Of a DNA stretch of 64,000 bases, positions 37,824 through 48,879 are shown piece by piece. The notes beneath the pieces are model-generated. The model made no database searches, was not told where the DNA came from, and saw only the letters and a program-made list of their open reading frames with translations. The stretch spans positions 7,255-71,254 of the forward strand of contig CALESB010000019.1 of the NCBI GenBank assembly GCA_937906995.1, given 5' to 3'. This DNA comes from an uncultured Sutterella sp. GTDB lineage: Bacteria; Pseudomonadota; Gammaproteobacteria; Burkholderiales; Burkholderiaceae_F. Both the position numbers and the translations under genes were made by a program. Within the stretch, counting starts at the first letter, position 1. Each line of letters begins with the position of its first letter.

Positions 37824-40580
37824 ATGGCAAGTTCGACAGTATTAGAGTTAGCCAAAGAAATGAATTTAACCACTCATGAGATGCTTGAGCAACTCAAGAG
37901 TGCTGGTATCGAAAAAACAAGCGAAACCGACGGAGTTACCGACGGTGATAAGCGTCGTTTGATTGACTTTTTGCGTACCGATCGACAAGCTAAGCCGCGT
38001 AAGATCACTTTAACTCGTAAAGAAACGACGACGGTCAAGCAAGCCGATGGTCAACATACGGTAAAAGTCGAAGTGCGTCGTAAGCGTGTATTGGTGAAAA
38101 ACTCGGCTGCTGCATCAAATGCTCGAGAAGAGGCTATTGCTCAAGAGCGTGCTCGTGCAATGGAAGAGGCTCGCGCCAAGATGCAAGCTGAAGCCGAAGC
38201 CAAGCGCAAGGCTGAAGAAGCAGCTCGTGCAGAAGCAGAAGCCAAGCGTAAGGCTGAGGAAGAGGCTCGCATTAAGGCCGCAGAAGAGGCCGCTCGTGCT
38301 GAAGCTTTAGCTAAGAAAAAAGCTGAAGAAGAAAAGGCAAAGGCTCTAGAAGCACAAAAGGCACAAGAAAAGGCAGAACAAGCTCGTAAGGCAAAAGAAG
38401 CTCAAGCTAAGGCAGAGGCAGAACAGATGAAGCGACGCGAAGAAGCTAAGCGTAAGGCAGAGGAAGAAGCTCGTGCCATTCGTGAAATGATGAGTAAGCC
38501 CAAGACGGGCGTTCAAAAGGCAAAGCCCGAACCCAAGAAGCAAGACGGCAAAAAGCCGGCTGATAAGAAAAAGGGCAATAAGAACACGATGCAACAAGAT
38601 CGTGACGATGACAATGGTGGCAAGAAAAAGGGTGGTAGCAAGCACGCAGGCGGCAACCACACGAATAATTCCAGTAAGTGGGAAGAAAGTAAGCACCGTG
38701 GCAATCGTGGCAATGCTCGCGTGATGGACGAACAAGGCGAAGAATGGCGTGGCGGTAACCGTAAAAAGGGTGGTCGTCGCCATGAACAAAATAAGCAACA
38801 ACAGGTTCAAAATACAGAACCCGTGGTTCGTGAAGTGAGCGTTCCGGAAACGGTTAGTGTGGCTGACTTGGCCCACAAAATGGCTGTTAAGGCAACCGAA
38901 GTCATCAAGTGCTTGATGAAGATGGGCCAAATGTGCACCATCAACCAAATGTTGGACCAAGATACGGCCATGTTGGTTGTTGAAGAAATGGGCCATAAAG
39001 CTATTGCAGCTAAGCCCGATGATCCTGAAGCCATTTTGGGCGACATGATGCAAGAAAACACGGCAGAAGCTTTACCGCGTCCGCCGGTGGTGACCATTAT
39101 GGGTCACGTTGACCACGGTAAGACGAGTTTGTTGGACTACATCCGTCGTGCCAAGGTTGCTCAAGGCGAAGCCGGTGGTATTACTCAACACATCGGTGCT
39201 TATCACGTTAAGACTCCGCGCGGTATTGTGACCTTCTTGGACACGCCGGGGCACGAAGCCTTTACTGCCATGCGTGCTCGTGGTGCTCAAGCCACGGATA
39301 TCGTGATTTTGGTGGTGGCCGCCGATGACGGTGTGATGCCGCAAACCAAGGAAGCTATCGCTCACTCGAAGGCCGCAGGCGTGCCGATGGTGGTGGCCAT
39401 CAATAAGATCGATAAACCGGAAGCTAACCCAGAACGCGTTAAGCAAGAACTTGTTCAAAACGACGTGATGCCGGAAGACTGGGGTGGTGATGTTCCGTTT
39501 ATCCCGGTGTCAGCCAAGACTGGCCAAGGCGTGGACGAATTGTTAGAAAACGTCCTTTTGCAAGCTGAAATGCTTGAATTGAAGGCTCCTCGTGAAGGTT
39601 TAGCTCGCGGTTTAGTGGTTGAATCTCGCTTGGATAAGGGTCGTGGTCCTGTGGCCTCTATTTTGGTTCAAGCCGGTACGCTTCACCGTGGTGACATCGT
39701 TTTGGCCGGTGCTGAATTTGGTCGTGTCCGTGCCATGATTAATGAATTGGGTAAGGCTGTTAATGAAGCTGGTCCTTCTATTCCGGTGGAAATTCAAGGT
39801 TTGTCTGGCGTGCCGCACGCTGGTGACGAAATCATGGTATTGCCTGATGAACGTAAGGCTCGTGAAATTGCTTTGTTCCGTCAAGGTAAGTACCGCGATG
39901 TGAAGTTGGCTAAGAAGCAAGCTGCCAAGCTTGAAAACCTCTTCTCTGATGCCGCCAATGGCGATGTGAAGAGCTTGGCTTTGATTGTTAAGGCTGACGT
40001 TCAAGGTTCCACGGAAGCTATCGTTCATGCATTGACGAAGTTGTCTACGGAAGAAGTTCGTGTTCAAGTGGTTCACCAAGCTGTTGGTGGTATCACGGAA
40101 AACGACGTGAACTTGGCATTGGCTAGCCAGGCTGTCATCATTGGCTTTAACGTGCGAGCAGATGCTCCTGCCCGTAAGTTAGCGGAAGTTGAAGGCGTGG
40201 ATATTCGTTACTACAACATCATTTACGATGCCGTTGATGATGTGAAGGCTGCTATGAGCGGTATGTTGACGCCTGAAAAGCGCGAAACGATGTTGGGTAT
40301 GGTGGAAATCCGTCAATGTATCCGTGTGCCGAAGGTCGGTATGGTGGCTGGCTGTAAGGTCTTGGAAGGCGTTGTTAAGCGCTCTGCCTCTGCTCGCTTG
40401 TTGCGTGACAGCGTGGTCATTTGGACGGGTGAATTGGCCAGCCTTCGTCACTTCAAGGACGACGTGCGTGAAGTCAAGGCCGGTATGGAATGCGGCTTGT
40501 CACTTAAGGGCTATGACGACATCAAGGAAAACGACCAACTCGAAATCTTTGAAGTTACGGAAGTTGCCCGTACGTTGTAA
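37824..40580 (+). CDS. infB: Translation initiation factor IF-2
   Basis: 918 residues. N-terminal IF2_N module, then a long Ala/Lys/Glu/Arg-rich low-complexity linker (~95-330) with many KAEEEAR-type repeats, a second IF2_N-like module, and the GTPase: GHVDHGKT (G1, ~429-436), [12 protein letters not shown], and SAKTGQG. Domains II to IV follow. Positions fqMet-tRNA on the 30S subunit. GGAAGG precedes ATG. Start at 37824. Confidence 0.97.
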   Translation: MASSTVLELAKEMNLTTHEMLEQLKSAGIEKTSETDGVTDGDKRRLIDFLRTDRQAKPRKITLTRKETTTVKQADGQHTVKVEVRRKRVLVKNSAAASNAREEAIAQERARAMEEARAKMQAEAEAKRKAEEAARAEAEAKRKAEEEARIKAAEEAARAEALAKKKAEEEKAKALEAQKAQEKAEQARKAKEAQAKAEAEQMKRREEAKRKAEEEARAIREMMSKPKTGVQKAKPEPKKQDGKKPADKKKGNKNTMQQDRDDDNGGKKKGGSKHAGGNHTNNSSKWEESKHRGNRGNARVMDEQGEEWRGGNRKKGGRRHEQNKQQQVQNTEPVVREVSVPETVSVADLAHKMAVKATEVIKCLMKMGQMCTINQMLDQDTAMLVVEEMGHKAIAAKPDDPEAILGDMMQENTAEALPRPPVVTIMGHVDHGKTSLLDYIRRAKVAQGEAGGITQHIGAYHVKTPRGIVTFLDTPGHEAFTAMRARGAQATDIVILVVAADDGVMPQTKEAIAHSKAAGVPMVVAINKIDKPEANPERVKQELVQNDVMPEDWGGDVPFIPVSAKTGQGVDELLENVLLQAEMLELKAPREGLARGLVVESRLDKGRGPVASILVQAGTLHRGDIVLAGAEFGRVRAMINELGKAVNEAGPSIPVEIQGLSGVPHAGDEIMVLPDERKAREIALFRQGKYRDVKLAKKQAAKLENLFSDAANGDVKSLALIVKADVQGSTEAIVHALTKLSTEEVRVQVVHQAVGGITENDVNLALASQAVIIGFNVRADAPARKLAEVEGVDIRYYNIIYDAVDDVKAAMSGMLTPEKRETMLGMVEIRQCIRVPKVGMVAGCKVLEGVVKRSASARLLRDSVVIWTGELASLRHFKDDVREVKAGMECGLSLKGYDDIKENDQLEIFEVTEVARTL

Positions 40581-40594
40581 TCATGGTGTGTTTG

Positions 40595-40621
40595 CTACCT
40601 AAGCGAGTTGCTTGGGTAGCG
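40595..40621 (+). other. Stem-loop between infB and rbfA
   Basis: GCTACC and GGTAGC arms with inner AAGC/GCTT pairs, no T run. Probably an mRNA stability or processing element inside the operon. Confidence 0.5.
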
Positions 40622-40647
40622 AACCTTCAGTTTGAAAGGATGAATAG

Positions 40648-41007
40648 ATGAGAGCTGCAAAACCCGGTCGCGCTCAACGTGTGGCTGATCAGATCCAACG
40701 AGATCTCGCTCGCTTGATTCCGCAAGAAGTCCGAGATCCTCGCGTGGGCTTGGTAACCTTAACGGGTTGTGAAATTACGCCGGACTATGCTCATGCGAAG
40801 GTTTATTTCACCGTTATTGGTGCAGAACCAGAGCAAGCTCGTCAAGGTTTAAATGCTGCGGCAGGTATGTTGCGCAATCACTTATTTAAGTTATTGCAAA
40901 TTCATACGGTGCCGACGTTGCATTTCGAGCATGATGAAAGTGTTGCTCGTGGCTTTGAAATGGATCAAATCATTGCTAAGGCAATGAAAGTCACGAAAGG
41001 CGAGTGA
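40648..41007 (+). CDS. rbfA: Ribosome-binding factor A
   Basis: 119 residues. KPGRAQRVADQIQRDLARLI, VRDPRVGLVTLTGCEITPDY and HFEHDESVARGFEMDQII are diagnostic. Binds 16S rRNA helix 1 and is needed for 30S maturation and cold adaptation. Stop overlaps the truB ATG (TGATG). Confidence 0.97.
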   Translation: MRAAKPGRAQRVADQIQRDLARLIPQEVRDPRVGLVTLTGCEITPDYAHAKVYFTVIGAEPEQARQGLNAAAGMLRNHLFKLLQIHTVPTLHFEHDESVARGFEMDQIIAKAMKVTKGE

Positions 41008-41924
41008 TGCGACGTAAAGGCAAGGCCATTGATGGAGTGCTTCTTTTAGATAAAGCTTATGGGGAGTCCTCCAACGCTGCATTACAAACGGCTCGTCGCA
41101 TTTTTAATGCCCAAAAAGCAGGGCATACCGGAACACTTGACCCTTTGGCAAGTGGCTTGTTACCAGTGACATTTGGTGAGGCAACGAAGTATTCTGCGGA
41201 TTTACTTCATGCTGACAAAACCTATATTGCTGGTGTGAAGTTAGGTGTGACGACCACAACGGGTGACCTTGAGGGGGAATTCGTTGAAACAAAACCGGTG
41301 AGCGTGACAACGGAAACGTTAAACGCTGTGCTTGACACGTTCCGTGGAGACATTATGCAAGTGCCTCCGATGTACTCCGCTCTTAAGCGAGATGGCAAGA
41401 CGCTTTACGACTTAGCTCGAGCAGGCGTTGAAATTGAACGTGAAGCACGTCAGGTACGAATTGAAGCGTTAAATGTGATTTCTTTTGAGGATGAACTTTT
41501 AACGATTGAGGTAACGTGCTCTAAAGGAACCTACATTCGAGTTTTAGCCGAGGACATTGGCAAGGCTTTAGGCTGTGGGGCTCACTTGGCCAGTCTGCGA
41601 CGCACTCGTGTTGGGGATTTGACCATTGAAGGTGCGGTAACGATTGCTCAATTAAAGGCAACGGCACCGGAGTCTTTAGGGGCTTATCTAAAGCCAGTAG
41701 ATGCGTTGATGCAAACGTTACCTGCTGTGCATTTAAATGAAAATGATACGGTTCGTTTTTGTCATGGCCAACGCTTGCCGTTGGGGCTGGCAGCTTGCGA
41801 CCGTGTCCGCGTGTATGGCGCGGATCAACAAATGGTGGGAACGGCCCGCGTTAATGAGCGCGGTGTGCTTGAACCTGAACGATTAATTGCCAATAAGAAA
41901 GAAATTGAGGCAAAACATGACTAG
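41007..41924 (+). CDS. truB: tRNA pseudouridine-55 synthase
   Basis: 305 residues from ATG 41007. IDGVLLLDKAYGESSNAALQ and AGHTGTLDPLASGLLPV with the catalytic Asp. C-terminal PUA-like domain (VHLNENDTVRFCHGQRLPLG). Makes pseudouridine in the T loop of tRNAs. Overlaps typA by eight bases. Confidence 0.96.
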   Translation: MRRKGKAIDGVLLLDKAYGESSNAALQTARRIFNAQKAGHTGTLDPLASGLLPVTFGEATKYSADLLHADKTYIAGVKLGVTTTTGDLEGEFVETKPVSVTTETLNAVLDTFRGDIMQVPPMYSALKRDGKTLYDLARAGVEIEREARQVRIEALNVISFEDELLTIEVTCSKGTYIRVLAEDIGKALGCGAHLASLRRTRVGDLTIEGAVTIAQLKATAPESLGAYLKPVDALMQTLPAVHLNENDTVRFCHGQRLPLGLAACDRVRVYGADQQMVGTARVNERGVLEPERLIANKKEIEAKHD

Positions 41925-43764
41925 TACTCGTGCGATTCGCAATATTGCGATTATTGCTCACGTTGACCATGGTAAGACGACGATGGTTGACAAACTTTTG
42001 CGAGCTGCCGGCACTTTCCGTGCCAACCAAGAAGTGGCAGAACGCGTAATGGACAGTGGTGACTTGGAACGCGAACGCGGTATCACCATTTTGGCTAAGA
42101 ACTGCGCAGTCGAATACGAGGGTACGCACATTAACATCATCGATACCCCGGGGCACGCTGACTTCGGTGGCGAAGTCGAACGTGTGTTGTCCATGGTCGA
42201 CGGTGTGTTGTTGTTGGTTGATGCTGTTGAAGGCCCGATGCCACAAACGCGCTTTGTGACGCGTAAGGCTTTGGCTTTAGGTTTGAAGCCGATCGTTGTG
42301 ATCAATAAGATTGACCGCCCGGGCTCCCGTCCGGATTGGGTTTTAAACCAAACGTTTGACCTTTTCGATAAGTTGGGCGCTACGGAAGAACAATTGGACT
42401 TCCCTGTGATCTATGCCTCTGCTTTGGAAGGTGTGGCCGGTTTCTCTGAAGATATTGAAGAGTTGAAGAAGATCGGCAATATGCGTGCTATTTTCGATAC
42501 GGTTATCGAAAAGGTGCCGGTGCGTGATGATGACCCGAATGCTCCGTTGCAATTGCAAATTTGTTCTTTGGACTACTCTAGCTACGTTGGTAAGATCGGT
42601 ATCGGTCGTGTGCACCGTGGCCGTATCCATGCCGGTTCTGAAGTTTGCATTATGAACGGTCCGGACGATACGCCCAAGAAGGTTAAAGTCAATCAATTGT
42701 TGATGTTCCAAGGTTTGGATCGTAAGTTGGTGGATTCTGCTGAAGCCGGCGACATTGTTTTGGTTAACGGTATCGAAGAATTGTCTATCGGTACGACCAT
42801 TACGGATGTGAATCAACCGGAAGGTTTGCCGCTATTGAAGGTTGATGAACCGACTTTGTCCATGAACTTCCAAGTCAATACGAGCCCCTTGGCTGGTCGT
42901 GAAGGCAAGTTTGTGACGTCTCGTCAAATTCGCGAACGTTTAGAGCGTGAATTAAAGTCCAACGTTGCTATGCGCATGAAAGAAACGGATGATGAAACCG
43001 TTTTCGAAGTGGCCGGTCGTGGTGAATTGCACTTGACGATTTTGATTGAAAACATGCGTCGTGAAGGCTATGAATTGGCCGTGTCTCGCCCACGTGTTTT
43101 GATGAAGGAAGTCGATGGCGTTAAGTTGGAACCGTATGAAGTTTTGACGGTTGACGTTGAAGAAGACCATCAAGGCGCTGTGATGGAAGAATTGGGTCGT
43201 CGTAAGGGTGACCTTCAAGACATGCAACCGGACGGCAAGGGTCGTGTTCGCTTGGAATACCGTATCCCGGCTCGTGGCTTGATTGGCTTCCAAAGTGAAT
43301 TCATGACGATGTGCCGTGGTACGGGTATCATGAGTCACGTTTTTGATGACTATGGTCCGATCAAAGAAGGTGATGTCGGTGAACGTCGCAATGGCGTCTT
43401 GATTAGCCAAGACGACGGTGATGCTGTTGCTTACGCTTTGTGGAAGTTGCAAGATCGTGGTCGCATGTTCGTTAAGCCTGGTGACAAGCTCTACGAAGGT
43501 ATGATTATTGGTATCCATGCTCGTGATAACGACATCGTTGTGAACCCGATCCGTGGCAAGCAATTAACCAACATTCGTGCCTCTGGTACGGACGAAGCTA
43601 TCCGCTTAGTGCCGCCGGTTCAATTGACGCTTGAAGGTGCCGTTGAATTCATCAATGATGACGAATTGGTTGAGGTGACGCCGAAGACCATTCGTTTGCG
43701 TAAGCGTTATTTGACCGAAATCGATCGTCGCCGTCACGCTCGCGCCGAACGCGATGGTCAATAA
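41917..43764 (+). CDS. typA: Ribosome-associated GTPase TypA/BipA
   Basis: 615 residues from ATG 41917 (GAGG upstream). G1 AHVDHGKT, G3 [10 protein letters not shown]4 [13 protein letters not shown]-like domains II, III, V and the family-specific C-terminal domain ([20 protein letters not shown]). Acts in ribosome assembly and stress growth. Location after truB is typical in Burkholderiales. Confidence 0.97.
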   Translation: MTSTRAIRNIAIIAHVDHGKTTMVDKLLRAAGTFRANQEVAERVMDSGDLERERGITILAKNCAVEYEGTHINIIDTPGHADFGGEVERVLSMVDGVLLLVDAVEGPMPQTRFVTRKALALGLKPIVVINKIDRPGSRPDWVLNQTFDLFDKLGATEEQLDFPVIYASALEGVAGFSEDIEELKKIGNMRAIFDTVIEKVPVRDDDPNAPLQLQICSLDYSSYVGKIGIGRVHRGRIHAGSEVCIMNGPDDTPKKVKVNQLLMFQGLDRKLVDSAEAGDIVLVNGIEELSIGTTITDVNQPEGLPLLKVDEPTLSMNFQVNTSPLAGREGKFVTSRQIRERLERELKSNVAMRMKETDDETVFEVAGRGELHLTILIENMRREGYELAVSRPRVLMKEVDGVKLEPYEVLTVDVEEDHQGAVMEELGRRKGDLQDMQPDGKGRVRLEYRIPARGLIGFQSEFMTMCRGTGIMSHVFDDYGPIKEGDVGERRNGVLISQDDGDAVAYALWKLQDRGRMFVKPGDKLYEGMIIGIHARDNDIVVNPIRGKQLTNIRASGTDEAIRLVPPVQLTLEGAVEFINDDELVEVTPKTIRLRKRYLTEIDRRRHARAERDGQ

Positions 43765-43783
43765 GACTGATTTTTAATCGGTT

Positions 43784-44167
43784 ATGAAAAAAAAGAAAGC
43801 GCCCGCATTATGTCCTTGCGGTAGTTCTTTGAGCTACGAGGACTGTTGCGGGCGGTTTCATGAGGGTGAGGTGCCACCAACGGCTCTTGCTCTTATGAAA
43901 AGTCGTTATTCGGCTTTTGTAAAAGGCGACTCGCAATACTTATTGAAGACTTGGCATTCGTCGACTCGTCCAGCAGAACTCCAGTTGGATGATCCGATTA
44001 AATGGTTAGGTCTTGAAATTAAGGATTGGGAAGAAGCCGGTGACGCAGCAACGGTAACGTTTGTTGCGCGTGGAAAATTGCAAGGGCGCGCCTTTCGACA
44101 GGAAGAAAAGAGCCGTTTTGTGCGTGAAAACGGATTTTGGTTTTATGTCGATGGAGACGTTGAATAA
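43784..44167 (+). CDS. ychJ: YchJ-family SEC-C motif protein
   Basis: 127 residues. Zinc-binding SEC-C-like motif CPCGSSLSYEDCCGRFHEG (10-28) at the N-terminus, then the NTF2-like YchJ core (ALMKSRYSAFVKGDSQYLLK, TWHSSTRP). Function unknown. Stop is joined to scpB (TAATG). Confidence 0.9.
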   Translation: MKKKKAPALCPCGSSLSYEDCCGRFHEGEVPPTALALMKSRYSAFVKGDSQYLLKTWHSSTRPAELQLDDPIKWLGLEIKDWEEAGDAATVTFVARGKLQGRAFRQEEKSRFVRENGFWFYVDGDVE

Positions 44168-44916
44168 TGGCGCTAATGGACAATCCTAAGCACATATTGG
44201 AAGGGGCTTTGTTGACGAGCGAAACGGCTTTGTCAATTCAAAGCCTTCGTTTGTGTTTAGACAAGCGCTACAGTCGGATTGAAGTACATGCCATGTTAAT
44301 TGAACTCCAACAGGAGTGGAAAGATAGGGCATTGGAACTTAAAGAGGTTGGTGAAGGGCTGTGGCGCTTTCAGTCCGTTGCGCAAATGCGTGACATTTTA
44401 GAAAAACTTCACCCAGAAGAGGCACCGAAATATACGCGAACTGTCATGGAAACTTTAGCGGTTATTGCGTATCGACAGCCGGTCACCCGAGGTGACATTG
44501 AAAGAATTCGTGGCGTGACAGTCAATGCGAACGCCATTAAAACGCTCATGGATCGAAATTGGATTGAAGTGATTGGGCGTCGTGAGACGGTTGGGCATCC
44601 GGAGTTATTTGCTACAACGCGTCAATTTTTATTGGATCTTGGGCTCAATAGTTTGCAAGAGTTGCCATCCATTGGTCCACGAGATGAAGCACCGCAAGAG
44701 GATTTTGAATTTTTTGACGGTCAAACTGAAGAGTTGGCTCTAGAAGCGGCTCCAGCAGCGGATTATTTGGCAGCTATTGATGCTGAACATTCCAAGTTAG
44801 AAGACATGGCCTTGCCTTTAATGAAGGCCATTGAAAACGAACAATTGCAAAAGAAGGACGAAGACAATCCGTCCTTATCCTTAGAGGAACAAAGTGATGA
44901 GAACAACCACGGGTAG
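44167..44916 (+). CDS. scpB: Segregation and condensation protein B
   Basis: 249 residues with two winged-helix domains; [20 protein letters not shown] and [20 protein letters not shown] are diagnostic. The last ~80 residues are acidic and poorly conserved. Partner of ScpA/SMC in chromosome compaction; scpA is not in the window. Overlaps rluB by ~20 bases. Confidence 0.95.
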   Translation: MALMDNPKHILEGALLTSETALSIQSLRLCLDKRYSRIEVHAMLIELQQEWKDRALELKEVGEGLWRFQSVAQMRDILEKLHPEEAPKYTRTVMETLAVIAYRQPVTRGDIERIRGVTVNANAIKTLMDRNWIEVIGRRETVGHPELFATTRQFLLDLGLNSLQELPSIGPRDEAPQEDFEFFDGQTEELALEAAPAADYLAAIDAEHSKLEDMALPLMKAIENEQLQKKDEDNPSLSLEEQSDENNHG

Positions 44917-46087
44917 AAAGCCTCGAGTGCAAGGCGCTCGCGCTGGACAACGTCCGCAAAAAAATACGCCATTTCGAGCACCTGCTAAGAAAACTCAACC
45001 GATGCGTCAAGTAAGACCCTTAGCGCAAGAAGCATTGCAAGCAGCTACGCCTCGCGTGGTCGATACAACAAATTCCGAGAAGTTGCAAAAGGTATTGGCT
45101 GATGCTGGTTTAGGCTCTCGTCGCGATATGGAAGCCTTAATTGCTACGGGTGTGGTCACGATTAATGGTGACGTGGCAAAGGTCGGCGACCGCGTGCGAG
45201 CCAATGACATGATTCGTGTTAAGGGTCGATTGGTTAAGCGCAATTTCTCTCAAGAGGCCGATGCTCCTCGTGTTTTGCTCTACCACAAGCCAGCGGGTGA
45301 AATCGTTTCTATGGACGACCCTGAAGGTCGTGCGAGTGTCTTTGATCGTCTCCCTAGAGTGCAAGGTGCTCGTTGGATTGCGGTGGGGCGTTTGGACTTT
45401 AATACAGAAGGTGTGTTGCTATTTACGACAAGTGGTGAATTTGCCAATATGTTGATGCACCCACGCTATCGTATTGAACGTGAGTATGCAGTGCGTGTAC
45501 AAGGTGAGTTGACAGAAGAGAGCAAAGAAAAGCTCTTAAAGGGTGTCAAACTTGATGATGGTATTGCACAATTTTCCCGCGTAGAAGACATTGGGGGCGT
45601 GTCATCTAACCACTGGTATCGAGTGACGTTGGCTGAAGGCCGCAACCGTGAAGTGCGTCGTACATTTGAAGCGGTTGGCTTAACGGTATCGCGTTTGATT
45701 CGAGTTCGCTTTGGTGCCGTTCTTTTACCAAAAGACTTACCCCGTGGCGCTAAGATGGAATTGTCTGAAGAGTGGGTTAAGGGCTGGATTAATGACTTAA
45801 AGGCTGGTAAAGCCCGTGGTGGTGTTGTGCCTGAAGTTCAAGAGCGCCTCACTCGTAATGGTCGCATTGAAAAGACGCAAGCGGCAGATGATACGAAGAC
45901 CCGTAGTGGGTTGCGTGCAAAGGCTGGCATCGGTGCGAATAAGGGCGGACGCAAGTTTGCCTCTCGTAAAGATATTTTTGATAAAGGCTACGAAGGTTTG
46001 GCCGAAAGTAAAAAGCGTGTTAAAAAACGTACGGCCGATAAGACGATTGAGCGTCCGGCACGTCGTACGAACAAACGTTACGCGTAA
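44897..46087 (+). CDS. rluB: 23S rRNA pseudouridine-2605 synthase RluB
   Basis: 396 residues from ATG 44897. Basic N-terminal tail, S4 RNA-binding domain ([20 protein letters not shown]), catalytic [14 protein letters not shown] with Asp, and [17 protein letters not shown]-terminal ~100 residues basic and low in complexity, probably rRNA-binding. scpB-rluB adjacency is common in proteobacteria. Confidence 0.95.
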   Translation: MRTTTGRKPRVQGARAGQRPQKNTPFRAPAKKTQPMRQVRPLAQEALQAATPRVVDTTNSEKLQKVLADAGLGSRRDMEALIATGVVTINGDVAKVGDRVRANDMIRVKGRLVKRNFSQEADAPRVLLYHKPAGEIVSMDDPEGRASVFDRLPRVQGARWIAVGRLDFNTEGVLLFTTSGEFANMLMHPRYRIEREYAVRVQGELTEESKEKLLKGVKLDDGIAQFSRVEDIGGVSSNHWYRVTLAEGRNREVRRTFEAVGLTVSRLIRVRFGAVLLPKDLPRGAKMELSEEWVKGWINDLKAGKARGGVVPEVQERLTRNGRIEKTQAADDTKTRSGLRAKAGIGANKGGRKFASRKDIFDKGYEGLAESKKRVKKRTADKTIERPARRTNKRYA

Positions 46088-46100
46088 GATCGGCCCTTTG

Positions 46101-46122
46101 GGCTAGTTTTGCTAGCCTTTTA
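46101..46122 (+). terminator. Terminator after rluB
   Basis: GGCTAG-TTTTG-CTAGCC followed by TTTTATC, 14 bases after the stop. Confidence 0.75.
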
Positions 46123-46130
46123 TCTAAGAG

Positions 46131-46165
46131 CTCTCCGTTAAAATGGATTAACGGGGAGTTTTCTT
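46131..46165. terminator. Second terminator after rluB
   Basis: CTCTCCGTTAA pairs with TTAACGGGGAG (one G-T pair) around AATGGA, then TTTTCTTT. Confidence 0.8.
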
Positions 46166-46288
46166 TGGTAAATCAAAAAGATATTTATCCAAAATACATA
46201 ATCCAATGGTGGAGCTTTATTTGTTATTTCAACACCATATAAATGTATGTTTTGGTAAGATCTGCATTATTTTTTAATTTATTGAGTT

Positions 46289-46876
46289 ATGTTAAAGCTT
46301 CAAGGAACTGTAGAGCCTTTAGGAAAAGGGCTTCATCGTACTTGCTATCCTCATCCAGAGTTTCCGGATCGTTGTATTAAGGTTGTCCATAATTTTGGTA
46401 AAGGTGGGGCTAAGGAAATCGTCCGAGAAATTTCCTATTACGAACATCTGCAAACCTATTTAGCGGATTGGAGCGGTTTGCCATGCTACTACGGTACGGT
46501 TGAAACGGACTGTGGTAAAGGGTATATCTACGATCGCATTATTGACTTTGATGGTCAAGCCTCTCGCACATTGCAAGCAACTTATGATGGTAAAAAGTTG
46601 AGCGAGGAGGAAAAAGATGAGTTGCGTGAAATGTTGCGCGAATTTAAGCAATATCTTCGTGACAATCATATTGTGACGATGACACTTAAGCCCTATAACA
46701 TTCTTTGCCAACGCATTAGCAAAGATAAAACTCGTTTGGTGGTTTGCGACAATATTGGTGAAGCCTCCTTTATTCCGGTTGCTACACATATCAAGTTCTT
46801 TGCCCATTTGCGTCATGAGCGCTATTGGAAGAGATTTTTAAAGCAACCGTTAATTGTTAAGTTAGAGCTTTTCTAA
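46289..46876 (+). CDS. yrbL: YrbL-family protein
   Basis: 195 residues. LGKGLHRTCYPHPEFPDRCI, REISYYEHLQTYLADWSGLP, GTVETDCGKGYIYD, IVTMTLKPYNILCQRIS and CDNIGEASFIP correspond to E. coli YrbL over its full length. The family has a kinase-like fold and in enterics is under PhoP control; its biochemical role is unknown. It stands alone between terminators. Confidence 0.9.
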   Translation: MLKLQGTVEPLGKGLHRTCYPHPEFPDRCIKVVHNFGKGGAKEIVREISYYEHLQTYLADWSGLPCYYGTVETDCGKGYIYDRIIDFDGQASRTLQATYDGKKLSEEEKDELREMLREFKQYLRDNHIVTMTLKPYNILCQRISKDKTRLVVCDNIGEASFIPVATHIKFFAHLRHERYWKRFLKQPLIVKLELF

Positions 46877-46925
46877 AATCGGTCATCGATTGTTTCGCTC
46901 TTAATTGACAATAAGAAAATAAAAG

Positions 46926-46953
46926 ACAGCAGGAGAATATCTTGCTGTTTTTT
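46926..46953 (+). terminator. Terminator after yrbL
   Basis: ACAGCA-N11-TGCTGT plus six T. The bases up to 47091 are AT-rich and hold no gene. Confidence 0.8.
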
Positions 46954-47091
46954 ATTTCATAAAATTTAATCAGTCTGTTTTAGTTGAAAAAGACAAAAAA
47001 TCAATAATGTACTACTTTAATCGTGAGCACTTTTTATAGTGAGAATCCTTTAAAATGAGGCTTTATTTAAGAACTATAAGCTGAATATTGA

Positions 47092-48879
47092 ATGAGTAAT
47101 TGCTTCACTCGCCTGATTGAAAAGAAGATCGATGCTAAGTTGCGCCGTCTGTTAACCTATTTTCTTAAAGAAAAGGGTAAGTTAATGTTGGCACTACTTT
47201 GTATGACAGTGTCCGCAGCATCCTCTTCTTTAATTGCAACCCTTTTAGGTAAGCTCACAGACTTTGGTTTTTATGAACGCGAAGCGTGGGTGCTGTGGGC
47301 GGCGCCCTTGGGTTTAGTTTTAATCGCAGTACTTCATGCAGGTTGTATGTATGCGAGTGCCTACTTGTTATCGAAATCCAGTCAATTGACTTTAGAGCGA
47401 ATTCGCTCAGAGATGTTTTCTAAAATGCTTCGTTGGAAGTCTGCAAAGTATCAAGACTTTTCAAGTGGTGTTTTTTCTGCTCGATTCCTAAATGAAGCCA
47501 ATGGCATGTTGACCAAAAGTGCTCAGGCCATGGTTCGTCTTTTCCGTGATTTTTTGCAAGTCATTGCTCTGCTTTGTCTTTTGATTTATTACAACTGGCA
47601 GTTATCGCTGATTACTTTTGTTACGGGACCTATTATTTATTTGATTTTGAAACAGATTTCCAAGAGATTGAAAAAGGTCATTAAGCATAATCAGGAAATG
47701 ATTGCGTACTTAATGAATACAGCTCAAGAGTCTTATCGTGCGCAAGGTCTTATCAAAATCTACAATAGCTACGATCAAGAGCATGCCAAATTTTTAACTC
47801 TAAACGAAAGAATTAAACGTTTGGTGATGAAAAGTATCACTATTGGATCGATTGCTAGTCCGTTAACGCAAATTGTGGCTATGATGGGAGTTGCCGTTGT
47901 TTTAACGGTTGCTTTATATCAGTCGCAAAATGGTCATATTTCTTTTGGTGAATTTGTGACGTTCTTAGCTGCCATGCTCTTATTGTTGCCCCCTTTGCGC
48001 AGCCTTGCAGAGCTCAACGGAACAATTGCAACCATGTCTGTTGCTGCAAATGGTATTTTTTCGGCGATGGATGTTGAATCTGAAGAAAATACGGGTGATA
48101 TTGTTCTTGAAGAAGTTAAGGGGAAAATTGAATTTAAGGATGTGTCACTAACTTACTCAGGAAGCCAAACACCATCTGTTCGTCATTTCAGTTTTGTAGT
48201 AGGAGAAGGTGAGCACGTTGCGCTAGTGGGTGCGTCCGGTTCTGGGAAAAGTTCTCTTATTAATCTTATTTTGCGCTATTGGGAACCGACTCAAGGAGAA
48301 ATTCTTTTTGATGGTAAGAGCTATAAATCAATTGATATGAAGTCCCTTCGTCGCCAATTCTCCGTCGTTTCTCAACATACCTTCCTGTTTAACGAGAGCA
48401 TTCGCTATAACTTAACCTATGGGTTAGGTGATATTGCAGAGGAAAAAATCCATCAAGCTTTAGAGGCGGTTTCTCTGACACAGTTTATTAATTCATTACC
48501 TTTGGGATTGGACACCGTCGTTGGAGAAGCTGGGGGCAAATTATCCGGTGGACAAAAGCAACGCTTAGCCATCGTTAGAGCCCTTTTGAAAGATGCGCCG
48601 ATTCTAATTTTGGATGAAGCCACGAGTGCTTTAGACAGTGAAAGTGAAAAGCATTTCCAAGATGCCTTAGAAGAGGTTATGAAAGGTCGGACTTGCATTA
48701 CAGTTGCTCATCGTTTATCAACAATTAAAAATTCGGATCGTATCGTGGTGATGGATCAGGGTGAGATTAAAGAAATTGGTAATCATGAAATGTTAATGGA
48801 GAAGAACGGAATTTATGCTCGTTTAGTGAAACTGCAGTCTCTGTCTTCTTTAGAAAAGATGGAGTTGGAAAATGTCTAA
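47092..48879 (+). CDS. MsbA-family ABC exporter, copy 1
   Basis: 595 residues, a half-transporter with six membrane helices (~30-320) and a nucleotide-binding domain: Walker A GASGSGKSS (~380), signature KLSGGQKQR, Walker B ILILDEATSALD, H-loop TVAHRLST. All catalytic motifs are intact. The sequence is closest in type to MsbA lipid A-core flippases. The 3' end overlaps the second copy by eight bases, so the two may form a heterodimer. Confidence 0.88.
   Translation: MSNCFTRLIEKKIDAKLRRLLTYFLKEKGKLMLALLCMTVSAASSSLIATLLGKLTDFGFYEREAWVLWAAPLGLVLIAVLHAGCMYASAYLLSKSSQLTLERIRSEMFSKMLRWKSAKYQDFSSGVFSARFLNEANGMLTKSAQAMVRLFRDFLQVIALLCLLIYYNWQLSLITFVTGPIIYLILKQISKRLKKVIKHNQEMIAYLMNTAQESYRAQGLIKIYNSYDQEHAKFLTLNERIKRLVMKSITIGSIASPLTQIVAMMGVAVVLTVALYQSQNGHISFGEFVTFLAAMLLLLPPLRSLAELNGTIATMSVAANGIFSAMDVESEENTGDIVLEEVKGKIEFKDVSLTYSGSQTPSVRHFSFVVGEGEHVALVGASGSGKSSLINLILRYWEPTQGEILFDGKSYKSIDMKSLRRQFSVVSQHTFLFNESIRYNLTYGLGDIAEEKIHQALEAVSLTQFINSLPLGLDTVVGEAGGKLSGGQKQRLAIVRALLKDAPILILDEATSALDSESEKHFQDALEEVMKGRTCITVAHRLSTIKNSDRIVVMDQGEIKEIGNHEMLMEKNGIYARLVKLQSLSSLEKMELENV

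Noticed and set aside
38346..39053. 235-codon minus-strand frame opposite infB
   Set aside because: Shadow of the Lys/Glu/Ala repeats of IF-2; Leu/Phe/His-rich nonsense composition.
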